From positions 82,780-146,779 of the forward strand of contig JAODMT010000006.1 of NCBI GenBank assembly GCA_025464975.1: 64,000 nt of DNA, written 5' to 3'. A program made the translations under genes and the position numbers. Position 1 is the first letter of the stretch, and every line of letters begins with the position of its first letter. The notes under the pieces are model-generated. The model saw only the letters and a list, made by a program, of their open reading frames with translations, searched no databases and was not told the origin of the DNA. The stretch is from Microbacteriaceae bacterium. GTDB lineage: Bacteria; Actinomycetota; Actinomycetes; Actinomycetales; Microbacteriaceae. Below are positions 33,818-42,646 of the stretch, one piece after another.

Positions 33818-35188
33818 CTATTGGTTGGCGGTGATTCCGGCGGTGGAATCGACGACGCCTGTCATCTTCTTTGACAGGGCCTCGTAGAACATCGAGAGCG
33901 GGAACTCGTCGGGAAGCACGGCATCCGTGAATCCCTTCGGCGGCCCATCGAGTGGCAGGTCGCGCTTCGCCCAGCTCGAGGCGGGGTGTGGTGTGAGCGT
34001 TGCCGAGACGAGGTCGTAGGCGGCGAGCCAATGCGCCGTCTTGGGGCGGTCGATGGAGCGCCAGTACAGTTCGTCGATCTCGCGACCGAGGGCGACGACG
34101 ACCTCGGGCACCTCAGCCCAGTCGATCGTGAGCTTGGTGTCGGTCCAATGCAACACGTGATGCTGATGCAACCAGGCGAAGAGCAATTGGCCGCCGACGC
34201 CGTCGTAGTTGCGCACCCGGGTGCCGGTGATGGCGAACCGAAAGATGCGATCGAACAGCACGGCGTATTGCACGAGCTTCGCGTGGTCTCGGGTGATCTC
34301 GTCGGTCTCCTCGTCCCGTGAGAGGCGAACGGCCTCGCGATAGGCGGTGAGATCGCAGCGCAGTTCCTCGAGGGAGTACAGGAAGTACGGCATCCGCTGC
34401 TTGATCATGAACGGATCAAACGGCAGGTCGCCGCGCATGTGGGTGCGGTCATGAATGAGATCCCACATGACAAAGGTCTGTTCTGCGAGGTGCTGGTTGT
34501 CGAGCAGTCTCATGGCGTCGGCCGGGAGCTCGAGTTTCGTCACCTCGGAGGCCGCCCGCACCACACGCCGAAATCGCGCGGCCTCGCGATCGGCGAAGAT
34601 GGCTCCCCACGTGAATGTCGGAATCGCTCGCATGGCGATCGTCTCTGGAAACAACACCGCCGAGTTGGTGTCATAGCCGTCGGTGAAATCGAGGAACCGG
34701 ATTGGGACGAAGAGTTTGTTCGAGTAATCGGCCGCCTCGAGGTCGGCAACGAACTTCGGCCAGACCACCTCGATGAGGATCGCTTCGACCCGCCGGTCGG
34801 TGCTCCCATTCTGGGTATACATCGGAAACACGACGAGGTGCTTCAGCCCATCGACCCGGCGCAACTGCGGCTGGAACTGCTGGAGCGAATCAAAGAAGTC
34901 GGGCACACCGAAACCGCCGTCGGCCCAGCGTTCGAAGTCGAGGGCGGCCGTTTTGAGATAGTCAGCGTCGTGTGGGAACACGGCAACGAAGTCGAGCAGC
35001 CGCTCCACGATCGTCGCGACGAGGGCTCGCGCCTCATCGTCGGGGTCCAGCAGGCTGCCGTCCTGAACTTGACGCAAGCGGAGCGTGGCGACGGCGTCCT
35101 TGAGTCCAGCCCAGAGTTCACTGTCTTCGACGACCTCGGGTTCCCCTACGATCGCGTCCGGCGTTGAAGTGCTCGGTGACTGTGACAA
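33818..35188 (-). CDS. conserved actinobacterial protein, DUF6421-like
   Basis: The 456-residue soluble protein has no signal peptide. Recognisable blocks include PMYTQNGSTDRRVEAILIEV, PIRFLDFTDGYDTNSAVLFPE, MWDLIHDRTHMRGDLPFDPF (His-rich, possibly metal binding), YSLEELRCDLTAY and WLHQHHVLHWTDTKL. From memory this matches an uncharacterised actinobacterial family labelled DUF6421; I could not check. The clustered conserved His/Asp/Glu residues would suit a metalloenzyme, but no function is established. It lies downstream of ltaE's strand neighbour with a 76-base gap. Confidence 0.75.
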   Translation of the reverse strand: MSQSPSTSTPDAIVGEPEVVEDSELWAGLKDAVATLRLRQVQDGSLLDPDDEARALVATIVERLLDFVAVFPHDADYLKTAALDFERWADGGFGVPDFFDSLQQFQPQLRRVDGLKHLVVFPMYTQNGSTDRRVEAILIEVVWPKFVADLEAADYSNKLFVPIRFLDFTDGYDTNSAVLFPETIAMRAIPTFTWGAIFADREAARFRRVVRAASEVTKLELPADAMRLLDNQHLAEQTFVMWDLIHDRTHMRGDLPFDPFMIKQRMPYFLYSLEELRCDLTAYREAVRLSRDEETDEITRDHAKLVQYAVLFDRIFRFAITGTRVRNYDGVGGQLLFAWLHQHHVLHWTDTKLTIDWAEVPEVVVALGREIDELYWRSIDRPKTAHWLAAYDLVSATLTPHPASSWAKRDLPLDGPPKGFTDAVLPDEFPLSMFYEALSKKMTGVVDSTAGITANQ

Positions 35189-35549
35189 TGTTCGACCTCC
35201 GATCCCGTTGCTCGTTCTGTGCGTCTCCTTCGAGAGTATCGATCACTTCGCGCCGTTTGGTTGTCCCCGACGCGGGAAAGCTGCGCCGTTGGCCGGTCGA
35301 GACGGGGCATTCCGGCACGCGGTCTTAACGGGGTCAGCGGATTGGCCTACTCGGGTTGGCCAATCCGCTGATTCGCCCGTTTCGGGCGACTGACTGGGTC
35401 ACTACTCACACTGCTCGGATTCGGGTTCCGAGAGGGGTAAACCTGCGAGGCTTCCGGTCAACATCGTGCTCTAGCAAGATACCAGTATATCAGTCCGCTT
35501 TTTGGGGGACATGGCGGAAAATTGCTCCGAGAGATGCCCCCACTTCGGG
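35189..35549. other. 361-base intergenic region
   Basis: No convincing coding frame is visible. It holds a hairpin (35334-35371) and the upstream region of the DUF6421-like gene. AT-richer sequence near 35470-35500 precedes the GntR gene's 3' end. Confidence 0.6.
35334..35371 (-). terminator. 14-bp perfect hairpin downstream of the GntR gene
   Basis: TCAGCGGATTGGCC (35334-35347) and GGCCAATCCGCTGA (35358-35371) are perfect complements with a 10-base loop. It is about 180 bases past the GntR stop and has no T tract. Confidence 0.5.
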
Positions 35550-36278
35550 TTACGGACGATCGGTCCCCTCGGGCGCATTCGGCTCGTCGGGCGAAGCGGT
35601 GGGAACCGTGATGAGGCCGATCATGCGAAGCGCGCCCCGAGCGGCCGCGACGTCGTGATCCCGAGCGGCGGCGATCAGCAGGGCCTGCGACTCGCCGAGC
35701 GTCCGAAAGTCCAGGTAGTCCGGGAGGTGCAGGCTGCCGAGGCGGATCTGGTGGACCACCGAGTTCAGCCCGCGCTGCAGGACCGGGTTCTGAGACAGCG
35801 TCATGAGGTGGCTGAAGAAGTTGGCGTTGGCCGTTGCGATCTTTTGCGGGTCAAGGGCCCTCACTTGCGCGAGAAATTCTTCATGATCGGCCCGCATTCG
35901 AGTGACCTCCTCCGGGCCCACCCGACCGATCACTTCCGCAATGAGGGCCGAATAGAGCGCCATCCAGACCACCATCGCGTCCGCGGTCTGCTGGGGGCTC
36001 ACGACCGCAATGCGGGTGAAGCGACTGGCGGATGCCTCGATGATGCCGATCTCGCGCAGCCGTTGCAGCGCCTCCCGCACCGGCGTGCGAGACACCCCGA
36101 GCTGTTCGGCCAGTTCAACGTCACTGATCCGCTGCCCCGGAAGCAAGCGCCCCTCGTGCACCGACTGCAGGATGCTGTCGAAGACAGTATTGACGACGCG
36201 GCTCGTTGCGAAGGTGTCGGGCTCTCCGCCCGCTGCGCTTCCATCCGCCGCTGGATCCCGCGGTCCCGCCTCGCTCAC
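35550..36278 (-). CDS. GntR/FadR-family regulator with FCD domain
   Basis: The 242-residue protein has an N-terminal winged helix (ELAEQLGVSRTPVREALQRL near 64-83) and an all-helical FCD ligand domain with the metal-coordinating Asp/His pattern (RADHEEFLAQV, NFFSHL, AARDHD). FCD regulators usually sense carboxylic acids or sugar acids. No adjacent operon identifies the ligand. The N-terminal ~35 residues are low complexity, so a later start is possible. Confidence 0.9.
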   Translation of the reverse strand: MSEAGPRDPAADGSAAGGEPDTFATSRVVNTVFDSILQSVHEGRLLPGQRISDVELAEQLGVSRTPVREALQRLREIGIIEASASRFTRIAVVSPQQTADAMVVWMALYSALIAEVIGRVGPEEVTRMRADHEEFLAQVRALDPQKIATANANFFSHLMTLSQNPVLQRGLNSVVHQIRLGSLHLPDYLDFRTLGESQALLIAAARDHDVAAARGALRMIGLITVPTASPDEPNAPEGTDRP

Positions 36279-36337
36279 AGGAAAACTGTACCGGGCGGCG
36301 ATCCACGGGGTGTGTGCCCGGCTAGGCCAGATTGGGT

Positions 36338-37174
36338 TCAGAAGATCATCGGACGATCGTCATCGTCCTCGACGTCGACATCCAGATCGACCACAACAGG
36401 CACGTGGTCGCTCGGGGCGTCACCCTTGCGCTCGTTGCGTTGGATGCTTGCCCCGGTCACGAGGTCGGCAAACGAGCGGGAACCGAGGATGAAGTCGATG
36501 CGCAGCCCCTCGTTGCGGGGGAATCGCAGCTGCTGGTAGTCCCAGTAGGTGAAGCCTTCCGGTACCCGCTCGCGCACGACGTCGGTCAGGCCGACGGCCG
36601 CGAACTCGGCGAACGCCGCCCGCTCGGGGGGCGAGGTGTGCGTCGTCGAGCCAAACGGCCAGGTCGGCCACACATCGGTGTCGAGCGGGGCGATGTTCCA
36701 GTCGCCCATGAGTGCGAGCGGCTGTTCTGGACGCTCGGCGAGCCAGAGCCGGGCGTCGCCGGCCAGCCGGGCAAGCCAGTCGAGCTTGTACGCGTAGTGG
36801 TCATGCTCCAGGTCCCTGCCGTTCGGCACGTAGAGGCTCCATAGTCGCAGGTCGTTCACCGTCACCGCCATGGCGCGAGCCTCGAGCGGCAGTATGCCGT
36901 CGACATCCGGTTTGCCGAACCCGGGAGCGGAGGGAAAATCGCGCTCGATCTCGGTCATGGGCAACCGGCTGGCGAAGGCGACGCCGTTCCACTGGTTGTG
37001 ACCGTGCATTTCGACCTCGTAACCGGCCGACTCGAACTGCTCGAAGGGAAACTGGCTCTCCTTGCACTTGATCTCCTGCATCGCGAGAACGTCGATGTCT
37101 TCCCTGCCAAGCCAGTCGACGACTCTTGCCACCCTCGACCGGATCGAATTCACATTCCAGGTTGCTACGCGCAT
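36338..37174 (-). CDS. xth: exodeoxyribonuclease III
   Basis: The 278-residue endonuclease/exonuclease-phosphatase-fold DNA repair enzyme cuts at abasic sites. It starts MRVATWNVNSIRSRVARV with catalytic Asn, and has LAMQEIKCKESQFP (Glu), YVPNGRD, MGDWNIAPLDTDVWP and SDHVPVVVDLDV with the catalytic Asp-His. A TAGCGT box lies six bases before the ATG, so it is probably leaderless. Confidence 0.95.
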   Translation of the reverse strand: MRVATWNVNSIRSRVARVVDWLGREDIDVLAMQEIKCKESQFPFEQFESAGYEVEMHGHNQWNGVAFASRLPMTEIERDFPSAPGFGKPDVDGILPLEARAMAVTVNDLRLWSLYVPNGRDLEHDHYAYKLDWLARLAGDARLWLAERPEQPLALMGDWNIAPLDTDVWPTWPFGSTTHTSPPERAAFAEFAAVGLTDVVRERVPEGFTYWDYQQLRFPRNEGLRIDFILGSRSFADLVTGASIQRNERKGDAPSDHVPVVVDLDVDVEDDDDRPMIF

Positions 37175-37180
37175 CCTCCA

Positions 37181-37186
37181 ACGCTA
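37181..37186 (-). promoter_or_regulatory. -10 box TAGCGT of the xth gene
   Basis: On the minus strand TAGCGT ends six bases before the ATG at 37174. The intervening TGGAGG could also be a weak ribosome site but is directly adjacent to the start. Confidence 0.5.
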
Positions 37187-37269
37187 ATCGCTTGCCAGGT
37201 GATTCAAGCCGAGCCGCCGTTCGCGCCATCGTGGTACCCGCGATCAAAGCGCCGGGACGTTCCCTGCCC

Positions 37270-37275
37270 TAAAGT
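37270..37275 (+). promoter_or_regulatory. -10 box TAAAGT of pyrE
   Basis: TAAAGT is seven bases before the GTG at 37283 and supports that start over upstream in-frame codons. Confidence 0.5.
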
Positions 37276-37282
37276 GAACAGC

Positions 37283-37834
37283 GTGACCGACGCGAGACAA
37301 CAGCTCATCAACTTCATCTCCGAGGAGGCCGTCTTTCACGGCGACTTCACGCTGACCAGCGGCAAGAAGGCCAGCTACTACGTCGACCTCAGGAAGGTGA
37401 GCCTTGACCACCGGGTCGCTCCGCTCATCGGTCAGGTGATGCTCGATTTGATAGCGCCGGTTCCTGATGTCGTCGCCGTCGGCGGGATGACGATGGGTGC
37501 CGACCCGATCGCGGCCGCAGTGCTGCATCAGGGCGCCGCCCGCGGCCTGCGTTACGACGCGTTCGTCGTGCGCAAGGAGCCGAAGGACCACGGGCGCGGC
37601 CGACAGGTCGAGGGCCCGGATCTCGAGGGCAAACGCGTGATCGTTCTGGAGGACACGTCGACGACGGGCGGATCGCCACTCGCCGCCATCGAGGCGCTCA
37701 AGAAGGTCGGCGCCGAGATTGCCGGTGTCGCAGTGGTGGTTGACCGGAGCACGGGAGCCCGCGAAATCATCGAGGCAGCCGGATACCCGTACTTCGCCGC
37801 GATCGCGCTCGACGACCTCGGCCTGGCGCCGTGA
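37283..37834 (+). CDS. pyrE: orotate phosphoribosyltransferase
   Basis: The 183-residue enzyme joins orotate and PRPP to form OMP in pyrimidine synthesis. It shows FTLTSGKKASYYVDLRKVSL, VGGMTMGADPIAAA and the PRPP loop VIVLEDTSTTGGSPLAAIEA. GTG at 37283 is chosen because the TANNNT box fits and the family starts just before this point; the longer frame overlaps xth antisense. Confidence 0.94.
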   Translation: MTDARQQLINFISEEAVFHGDFTLTSGKKASYYVDLRKVSLDHRVAPLIGQVMLDLIAPVPDVVAVGGMTMGADPIAAAVLHQGAARGLRYDAFVVRKEPKDHGRGRQVEGPDLEGKRVIVLEDTSTTGGSPLAAIEALKKVGAEIAGVAVVVDRSTGAREIIEAAGYPYFAAIALDDLGLAP

Positions 37835-37862
37835 TCCGATCGGTTCGGTCGGCTAAGACGCG

Positions 37863-38510
37863 ATGACGGGCGACGCGCCAGACCACGGGCTCGCGCCGCG
37901 CACCCACTCTGCTCTCATCTGGTCCGCTGCCGGTCTGCTCGCCATTGTCGTTCTCGTTCTCGCCTTCCTGATCGGTACGAAACTCCCAGCTCCGGTCCGC
38001 GTGCCCGCAGCGGCCTCGCCGTCGGCTACTGCCCGCATCGCCCCGGTGCCAACCCCGACGGTCGTAGCCGTTGGACCGGCGTCGATCGGTAGCCACCGGT
38101 GGGATGCGTTGCGCGGCGGCGAGTGCGTGGACCCGTTCACCAGCCCATTCGCCGAAAACTTCACGGTGGTGGACTGCGCGGCGGCGCACGCAGCTCAGCT
38201 GCTGCGCCGCGGTACGTTTCCCGCTCCCGTCGCTCCGGCCGCGACGGCCACGACCGCGACTCCGTCTCCGTCTCCGTCGGCGGACGAATATCCCGGACTC
38301 GCCGCGCTGCAGGCGCAAATCGCTCTGCTGTGCGGAGCGCCGGATGTAATCGACCTCGCCGCCGCGAGCGCCTACAGCGACATCCAGTTTCAGGCGTCAT
38401 ACGCCGCGACGGCCGCCGAATGGAACGGCGGCCAGCGCGACTACTTCTGTTTCGTGAATCGGTCCTCGGCGCAGCCGATCACCGGAAGCCTCGCCGGTGC
38501 CTCCGGTTAG
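37863..38510 (+). CDS. single-pass membrane protein, septum-formation-like
   Basis: The 215-residue protein has one helix (about 18-38), an Ala/Pro/Thr extracytoplasmic linker and a C-terminal domain. That domain contains GECVDPFTSPFAENFTVVDC and CAAAHAAQ, the spaced Cys pattern seen in actinobacterial septum-formation-type domains, followed by two more Cys (LLCGA, YFCF), probably disulfide-bonded. Function uncertain. It starts 28 bases after pyrE on the same strand. Confidence 0.75.
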   Translation: MTGDAPDHGLAPRTHSALIWSAAGLLAIVVLVLAFLIGTKLPAPVRVPAAASPSATARIAPVPTPTVVAVGPASIGSHRWDALRGGECVDPFTSPFAENFTVVDCAAAHAAQLLRRGTFPAPVAPAATATTATPSPSPSADEYPGLAALQAQIALLCGAPDVIDLAAASAYSDIQFQASYAATAAEWNGGQRDYFCFVNRSSAQPITGSLAGASG

Positions 38511-38516
38511 CGCTCG

Positions 38517-39317
38517 CTAGAACTGGTCGGACTCGATCGGCTCCGTTTCGAGCAGGTTGGCAACGCTTTCCAGAATCTCGTCGGGGCGGAACGGGTACCG
38601 GCTGATCTCCGCCTCGTCGCTGATGCCGGTGAGTACGAGGATCGTGTGCAGGCCGGCTTCGATTCCGGCGATGACGTCGGTATCCATCCGGTCGCCAATC
38701 ATGCCGGTGTTCTCGGAGTGCGCGCCGATCTTGTTCATCGCCGATCGGAACATCATCGGGTTTGGTTTGCCGACGACATACGGTTCCTTGCCGGTGGCCT
38801 TCGAGATGAGCGCGGCGACGGCTCCGGTGGCCGGAAGGGGTCCGTCGGCGCTCGGACCCGTCGCATCCGGATTCGTGGCGATGAAGCGCGACCCGGAGCC
38901 GATCAGTCGAATCGCCTTGGTGATCGCCTCGAAGGAGTAGTTGCGGGTCTCACCGATCACGACATAGTCCGGGTTGGTCTCGGTCATGATGAACCCGGCT
39001 TCATGCAGTGCCGTCGTGATTCCGGCCTCGCCGATGACGAAGGCCGACCCTCCGGGAGCCTGCGAGGCGAGGAAATCGGCTGTCGCGAGGGCAGACGTCC
39101 AAATTGCCTCCTCCGGAACATCGAGCCCAGAAGCCTTCAGGCGGGCGCTGAGATCCCGCGGGGTGAAGATCGAGTTGTTGGTGAGTACAAGGTACGGCTT
39201 GCCCTGGTCGCGCCACTGCTGAAGCAGAGCCGCCGCACCGGGAACGGGGTGGTTTTCGTGAACGAGCACGCCGTCCATGTCGGTCAGCCAGCACTCGATT
39301 TCGCCTCGGTCTCTCAT
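38517..39317 (-). CDS. HAD-IIA (NagD-like) phosphatase
   Basis: The 266-residue protein shows HAD motif I CWLTDMDGVLVHENHP (nucleophile Asp), motif II TNNS, a C2A cap and motif III/IV GKPNPMMFRSA with GMIGDRMDTDV. It likely dephosphorylates a small phosphorylated metabolite in the cytosol. A GATACT box eight bases upstream of the ATG fits leaderless initiation. It diverges from the SpoU gene. Confidence 0.92.
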   Translation of the reverse strand: MRDRGEIECWLTDMDGVLVHENHPVPGAAALLQQWRDQGKPYLVLTNNSIFTPRDLSARLKASGLDVPEEAIWTSALATADFLASQAPGGSAFVIGEAGITTALHEAGFIMTETNPDYVVIGETRNYSFEAITKAIRLIGSGSRFIATNPDATGPSADGPLPATGAVAALISKATGKEPYVVGKPNPMMFRSAMNKIGAHSENTGMIGDRMDTDVIAGIEAGLHTILVLTGISDEAEISRYPFRPDEILESVANLLETEPIESDQF

Positions 39318-39370
39318 GGGGACATAGTATCGAGACTGCGGCGAAGGCCGAGCGGCATCCCGATCCCCGC

Positions 39371-39376
39371 TAGCCT
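39371..39376 (+). promoter_or_regulatory. -10 box TAGCCT of the SpoU methyltransferase gene
   Basis: TAGCCT lies seven bases before the GTG at 39384. Confidence 0.5.
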
Positions 39377-39383
39377 CGATTGC

Positions 39384-40037
39384 GTGCCTGATACACCGAC
39401 CGACGAGACGCCAGAGCCGAGCGTCGAGCTCACTACCTACGGGATCGGGCCGTGGAAGGGCGAACTGCCAACCGAGCCGTTCTACGATCCCGAGCTGTTA
39501 GCCAAGGGCGACTCGCGCAACGTCGTCGACCGCTACCGCTACTGGCGGATGGAAGCGATCGTGGCCGATCTCGACCTCACGCGGCACCCATTCCATGTCG
39601 CGATCGAGAACTGGCAGCACGACATGAACATCGGTTCGATCGTGCGAAGCGCCAATGCTTTCGCGGCTGACACGGTCCACATCATCGGCCGCAAGCGCTG
39701 GAACAAGCGTGGGGCGATGGTCACCGATCGGTATCAGCACGTGCAATACCACCCGGATGTCTCGAGCTTCGCCGACTGGGCGAGCGACGCCGGGATCCCA
39801 ATCATCGCCATCGACAACGTGCCTGGCTCCGTGATCATTGAGACGTTCCGGTTTCCCGCGTCCTGCGTCCTCCTGTTCGGGCAGGAGGGTCCAGGGCTGT
39901 CGCCGGAGGCGCTCGCCGCGGCCGACACGGTGGTGGAGATCAGCCAGTTCGGAAGCACCAGAAGCATCAACGCCTCCGCGGCCGCGGCAATCGCGATGCA
40001 CGCCTGGATCGTGCAGCACGCCAGCTTCCCGAGCTGA
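39384..40037 (+). CDS. SpoU-family RNA 2'-O-methyltransferase
   Basis: The 217-residue SPOUT enzyme shows motif 1 NIGSIVRSANAFAADTVHII, motif 2 VLLFGQEGPGLSPEAL and motif 3 QFGSTRSINASAAAAIAMHAW, the trefoil-knot SAM site. The RNA target (tRNA or rRNA) cannot be assigned. The GTG start is supported by the upstream TAGCCT box; the frame upstream is antisense to the HAD gene. Confidence 0.93.
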   Translation: MPDTPTDETPEPSVELTTYGIGPWKGELPTEPFYDPELLAKGDSRNVVDRYRYWRMEAIVADLDLTRHPFHVAIENWQHDMNIGSIVRSANAFAADTVHIIGRKRWNKRGAMVTDRYQHVQYHPDVSSFADWASDAGIPIIAIDNVPGSVIIETFRFPASCVLLFGQEGPGLSPEALAAADTVVEISQFGSTRSINASAAAAIAMHAWIVQHASFPS

Positions 40038-40058
40038 CCGCCCGGCAGTTTCGCCGCG

Positions 40059-41966
40059 TCAGGCCCCGATGGGGGACGGGCGCAGCTCGCGCAACAGCCG
40101 GAACCTGCCCTGTCTCCTCGCGCCGAGCGTCGCGACGAGGAGCGATCCGACGAGCCAGAGAAGCAACGGCACGATCGCATTCCAGACGTCCGCGGAGAGC
40201 CCCCCGTACATGAGCTGGCGGATCCCGTCGACCGCGTGGCTCATCGGCAGCAACCAATGCAGCGCAGCCAACGGCGCGGGAAGCGTCTGCCACGGGAAAG
40301 TGCCGCCGGCCGTGACCAGCTGAACCACCATGAACACGAGCGCGAGGAACTGCCCGACACTGCCAAGCAACACGTTGAGGGCAAGCACTATCGCGGCGAA
40401 GGTGACCGCGACGAAGGCCATGAAGCCGATCAGCCCGAGCGGATTGGCCACGTCCAGGTGGAGGGCCAGAGTGACGATTGCGAAGAGCGCGACCATCTGC
40501 ACGACGCCGAGCAGCGCGGGGGTGAGCCAACCAGCGAGCGTCGTGCGGATGGGGCGGCTGACGGCCGTGAGGGCGCGCCGCGACAGCGGCCGGACGATCA
40601 GGAATAGCGCGTAGATACCGATCCACGATGCGAGGCTCAGGAAGAACGGTGCGAGGCCGGCCCCGTAGTTCTGCGCCTCGGTGATCGCGGTCTGATTGAC
40701 CTGGAGCGGGTTGGCGATCAAGTTCGATGCGGTCTTTCGCTGCGTTGCGGTGGTCTGCGGAATCTGTGTCACGGCGTCGGAAAGCGAACCGCTCAGGGTG
40801 CTCGAACCGCTCGCCAGTTGACCGACGCCGTTCGACAGCTCGGATGCGCCGCTCGAGGTCTGCCCGGCCCCGATGTTGAGCTGTGCGGCGCCGGTCGCGG
40901 CCGAGTGCACGGCCGATTCGAGGCCGGGGGTCTGCCCGTTGAGCGCCGCGGCGCCCGCGGACAGTCTCGCGGCTCCCGCTGACGCGGCGGATAGCCCGGG
41001 AACAACCGTCGAACTAACCGTCCCGGCGATCCCGGCCGTGACCGGCGAGAGGGCGCGCAGTTGCGCCAGAATCGGGCCGCTGACGGCGGGATCGACCCCG
41101 GCGGCGGTAAACGCGTTGGCGATCTGCGTCTGCTGCGCGGCGGTGGGGGCGAGAGCCGCGGCCTGGGCTGTTGCGCCCTGAAGTGCGGAACCCTGCCCCG
41201 CGGCGGTCGCGAGGCTCGACGACAGGGCACCGGCTCCGGCTGCGAGGCTCGCGGTAGCCGGCGGCAGAGCGGAAGTCCGCGAATCGATCCGGGCGAGCCC
41301 GGCGGAGAGGGAGGCGGCACCGGATGCGACGCTCGCGCTTCCCGAGGCCAGCGAGGTCGCGCCGGTCGCAGCGGTCGCAGCTCCCGACGCGACTGACGCG
41401 GCCCCGGTTGCGGCGCTGGCCAGGCCGCCGCGAATCGAGTTGATGTTGGTAAGCAGTGTGTTGGATGCGGTCGCGCCGACCTCGTTCGCGATCTCGACTC
41501 GCACGGCCTCGGCGGCCTGTTTGGCGATGGTCGTGCTCAGGTAGCTGTTCGTGTCGTCGGTCGTGAGCTTGAGCGCGGCAGAGACGGGATGATTGCCGGT
41601 CGCCGAGGCGAGCGTGCGGGAGAAGTCGGCAGGAAAGTCGAGCTCGAAGTCGTACTTCCCCTGCTTGACGCCCGCGGCAGCCGTTGCGGCGGAGACCCGC
41701 ACCCAGTCAAATTGCTTGCCCTTCATGAGGCTCGCGGCGGCGTTCATCCCGTAATCCACAGCTTTGCCGTTGACCGTCGTACCGGTGTCCTGAACGACGA
41801 GCGCCGCAGGGACCCGATCGAGGCCGCTATACGGATCCTGATTGCCCCACAGGTATAGCCCCCCGTAGACGACCGGAACTGTCATGAGCGCGATGAGTGA
41901 CGCGATGCCGATGCGGCTCGCGGTAAGCCGCGCGACCTCGGCGCGAACGAGCGGGTAGATCTTCAT
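40059..41966 (-). CDS. YhgE/Pip-domain membrane protein
   Basis: The 635-residue protein has an N-terminal helix (about 18-38) and a long extracytoplasmic region (about 40-400). That region includes Ala/Ser/Gly pseudo-repeats such as GAASVASGAATAATGATSLA, likely helical. Five to six C-terminal helices of ABC-2 type follow (about 420-620). This is the architecture of phage-infection-protein/YhgE and related EsaA-like proteins. ATG 41966 overlaps the stop of the ABC-like gene by four bases. Its role, export or surface assembly, is unknown. Confidence 0.9.
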   Translation of the reverse strand: MKIYPLVRAEVARLTASRIGIASLIALMTVPVVYGGLYLWGNQDPYSGLDRVPAALVVQDTGTTVNGKAVDYGMNAAASLMKGKQFDWVRVSAATAAAGVKQGKYDFELDFPADFSRTLASATGNHPVSAALKLTTDDTNSYLSTTIAKQAAEAVRVEIANEVGATASNTLLTNINSIRGGLASAATGAASVASGAATAATGATSLASGSASVASGAASLSAGLARIDSRTSALPPATASLAAGAGALSSSLATAAGQGSALQGATAQAAALAPTAAQQTQIANAFTAAGVDPAVSGPILAQLRALSPVTAGIAGTVSSTVVPGLSAASAGAARLSAGAAALNGQTPGLESAVHSAATGAAQLNIGAGQTSSGASELSNGVGQLASGSSTLSGSLSDAVTQIPQTTATQRKTASNLIANPLQVNQTAITEAQNYGAGLAPFFLSLASWIGIYALFLIVRPLSRRALTAVSRPIRTTLAGWLTPALLGVVQMVALFAIVTLALHLDVANPLGLIGFMAFVAVTFAAIVLALNVLLGSVGQFLALVFMVVQLVTAGGTFPWQTLPAPLAALHWLLPMSHAVDGIRQLMYGGLSADVWNAIVPLLLWLVGSLLVATLGARRQGRFRLLRELRPSPIGA

Positions 41967-42646
41967 GGTCGTGAGCTTTCGGCGATGTCGCTGGCAACGG
42001 TCTCGGTGGGGGAGGCTCCTGGTGGCTGCGGTTCGGCTCCGTCGCGAGCGCCGAGGGCGAGCAGGATGTTGGCCGTGGCGAGGTCGGTCACGATCGCGAC
42101 TGTCACGCCTCGCTCGGCGATCGCGGCGAGCGGCCGGTACCACTCGGCCGGAGCTCCGCCGTGGCGCTCCGGTGAGGTCACAACGAGCGATTCGACCCCG
42201 TGCCTCAGCACCGCGAGTTCGGCGAGCAGGCGGATCCGGTCGGTCGCCGGGAGGGCGCGCACCGGCAGGTTCGCGTAGTCCTCGAGCCGGTGTCGCACGA
42301 GGAAGTCGCTTACCGCTCGCCGCGACGTCGGAAGCGAAGCGAACGAGAACTCTTCGGCGACGACGGTCTTCAACCGGATGCCGGGGCTCGGTTCGGAAGC
42401 TATGGGCGTGTCGACGACAGCCGTTCGATTGCGAAGGCCGGCCTCATCCTCCGCCCCATCGACGAGCACGCGACCAGAGTCCGGCCGGATCCGGCCGCCG
42501 AGCAGCATCGAGACGAGAAGTGGTCGCTCGTCCGATTCGACCGCGATCACGACCGGGATCCGTCCGTCGACGACGAGCCGAATCGGGGGCACGGCGGCGC
42601 CGAGACCCGTTCCGATGGCGGCGTCTTCGAGGGATACCCGCATCAT
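41963..42646 (-). CDS. ABC-ATPase-like protein without Walker motifs
   Basis: The 227-residue protein follows the ABC-ATPase outline. IRPDSGRVLVDG (about 53-64) is the standard post-Walker-A block, but where Walker A (GxxGxGKST) should be it reads AVESDERPLLVSMLLGG (35-51). Where the LSGGQ signature is expected it reads RALPATDRIRLLAELA (130-145). Where Walker B is expected it reads SLVVTSPERHGG (153-164). It should not hydrolyse ATP in the usual way. It overlaps TetR upstream and YhgE/Pip downstream by four bases each, so it probably works with the membrane protein. Confidence 0.75.
   Translation of the reverse strand: MMRVSLEDAAIGTGLGAAVPPIRLVVDGRIPVVIAVESDERPLLVSMLLGGRIRPDSGRVLVDGAEDEAGLRNRTAVVDTPIASEPSPGIRLKTVVAEEFSFASLPTSRRAVSDFLVRHRLEDYANLPVRALPATDRIRLLAELAVLRHGVESLVVTSPERHGGAPAEWYRPLAAIAERGVTVAIVTDLATANILLALGARDGAEPQPPGASPTETVASDIAESSRP

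Noticed and set aside
38646..39383. Upstream extension of the SpoU frame
   Set aside because: It is antisense to the HAD phosphatase gene; the leaderless GTG at 39384 fits the family start.
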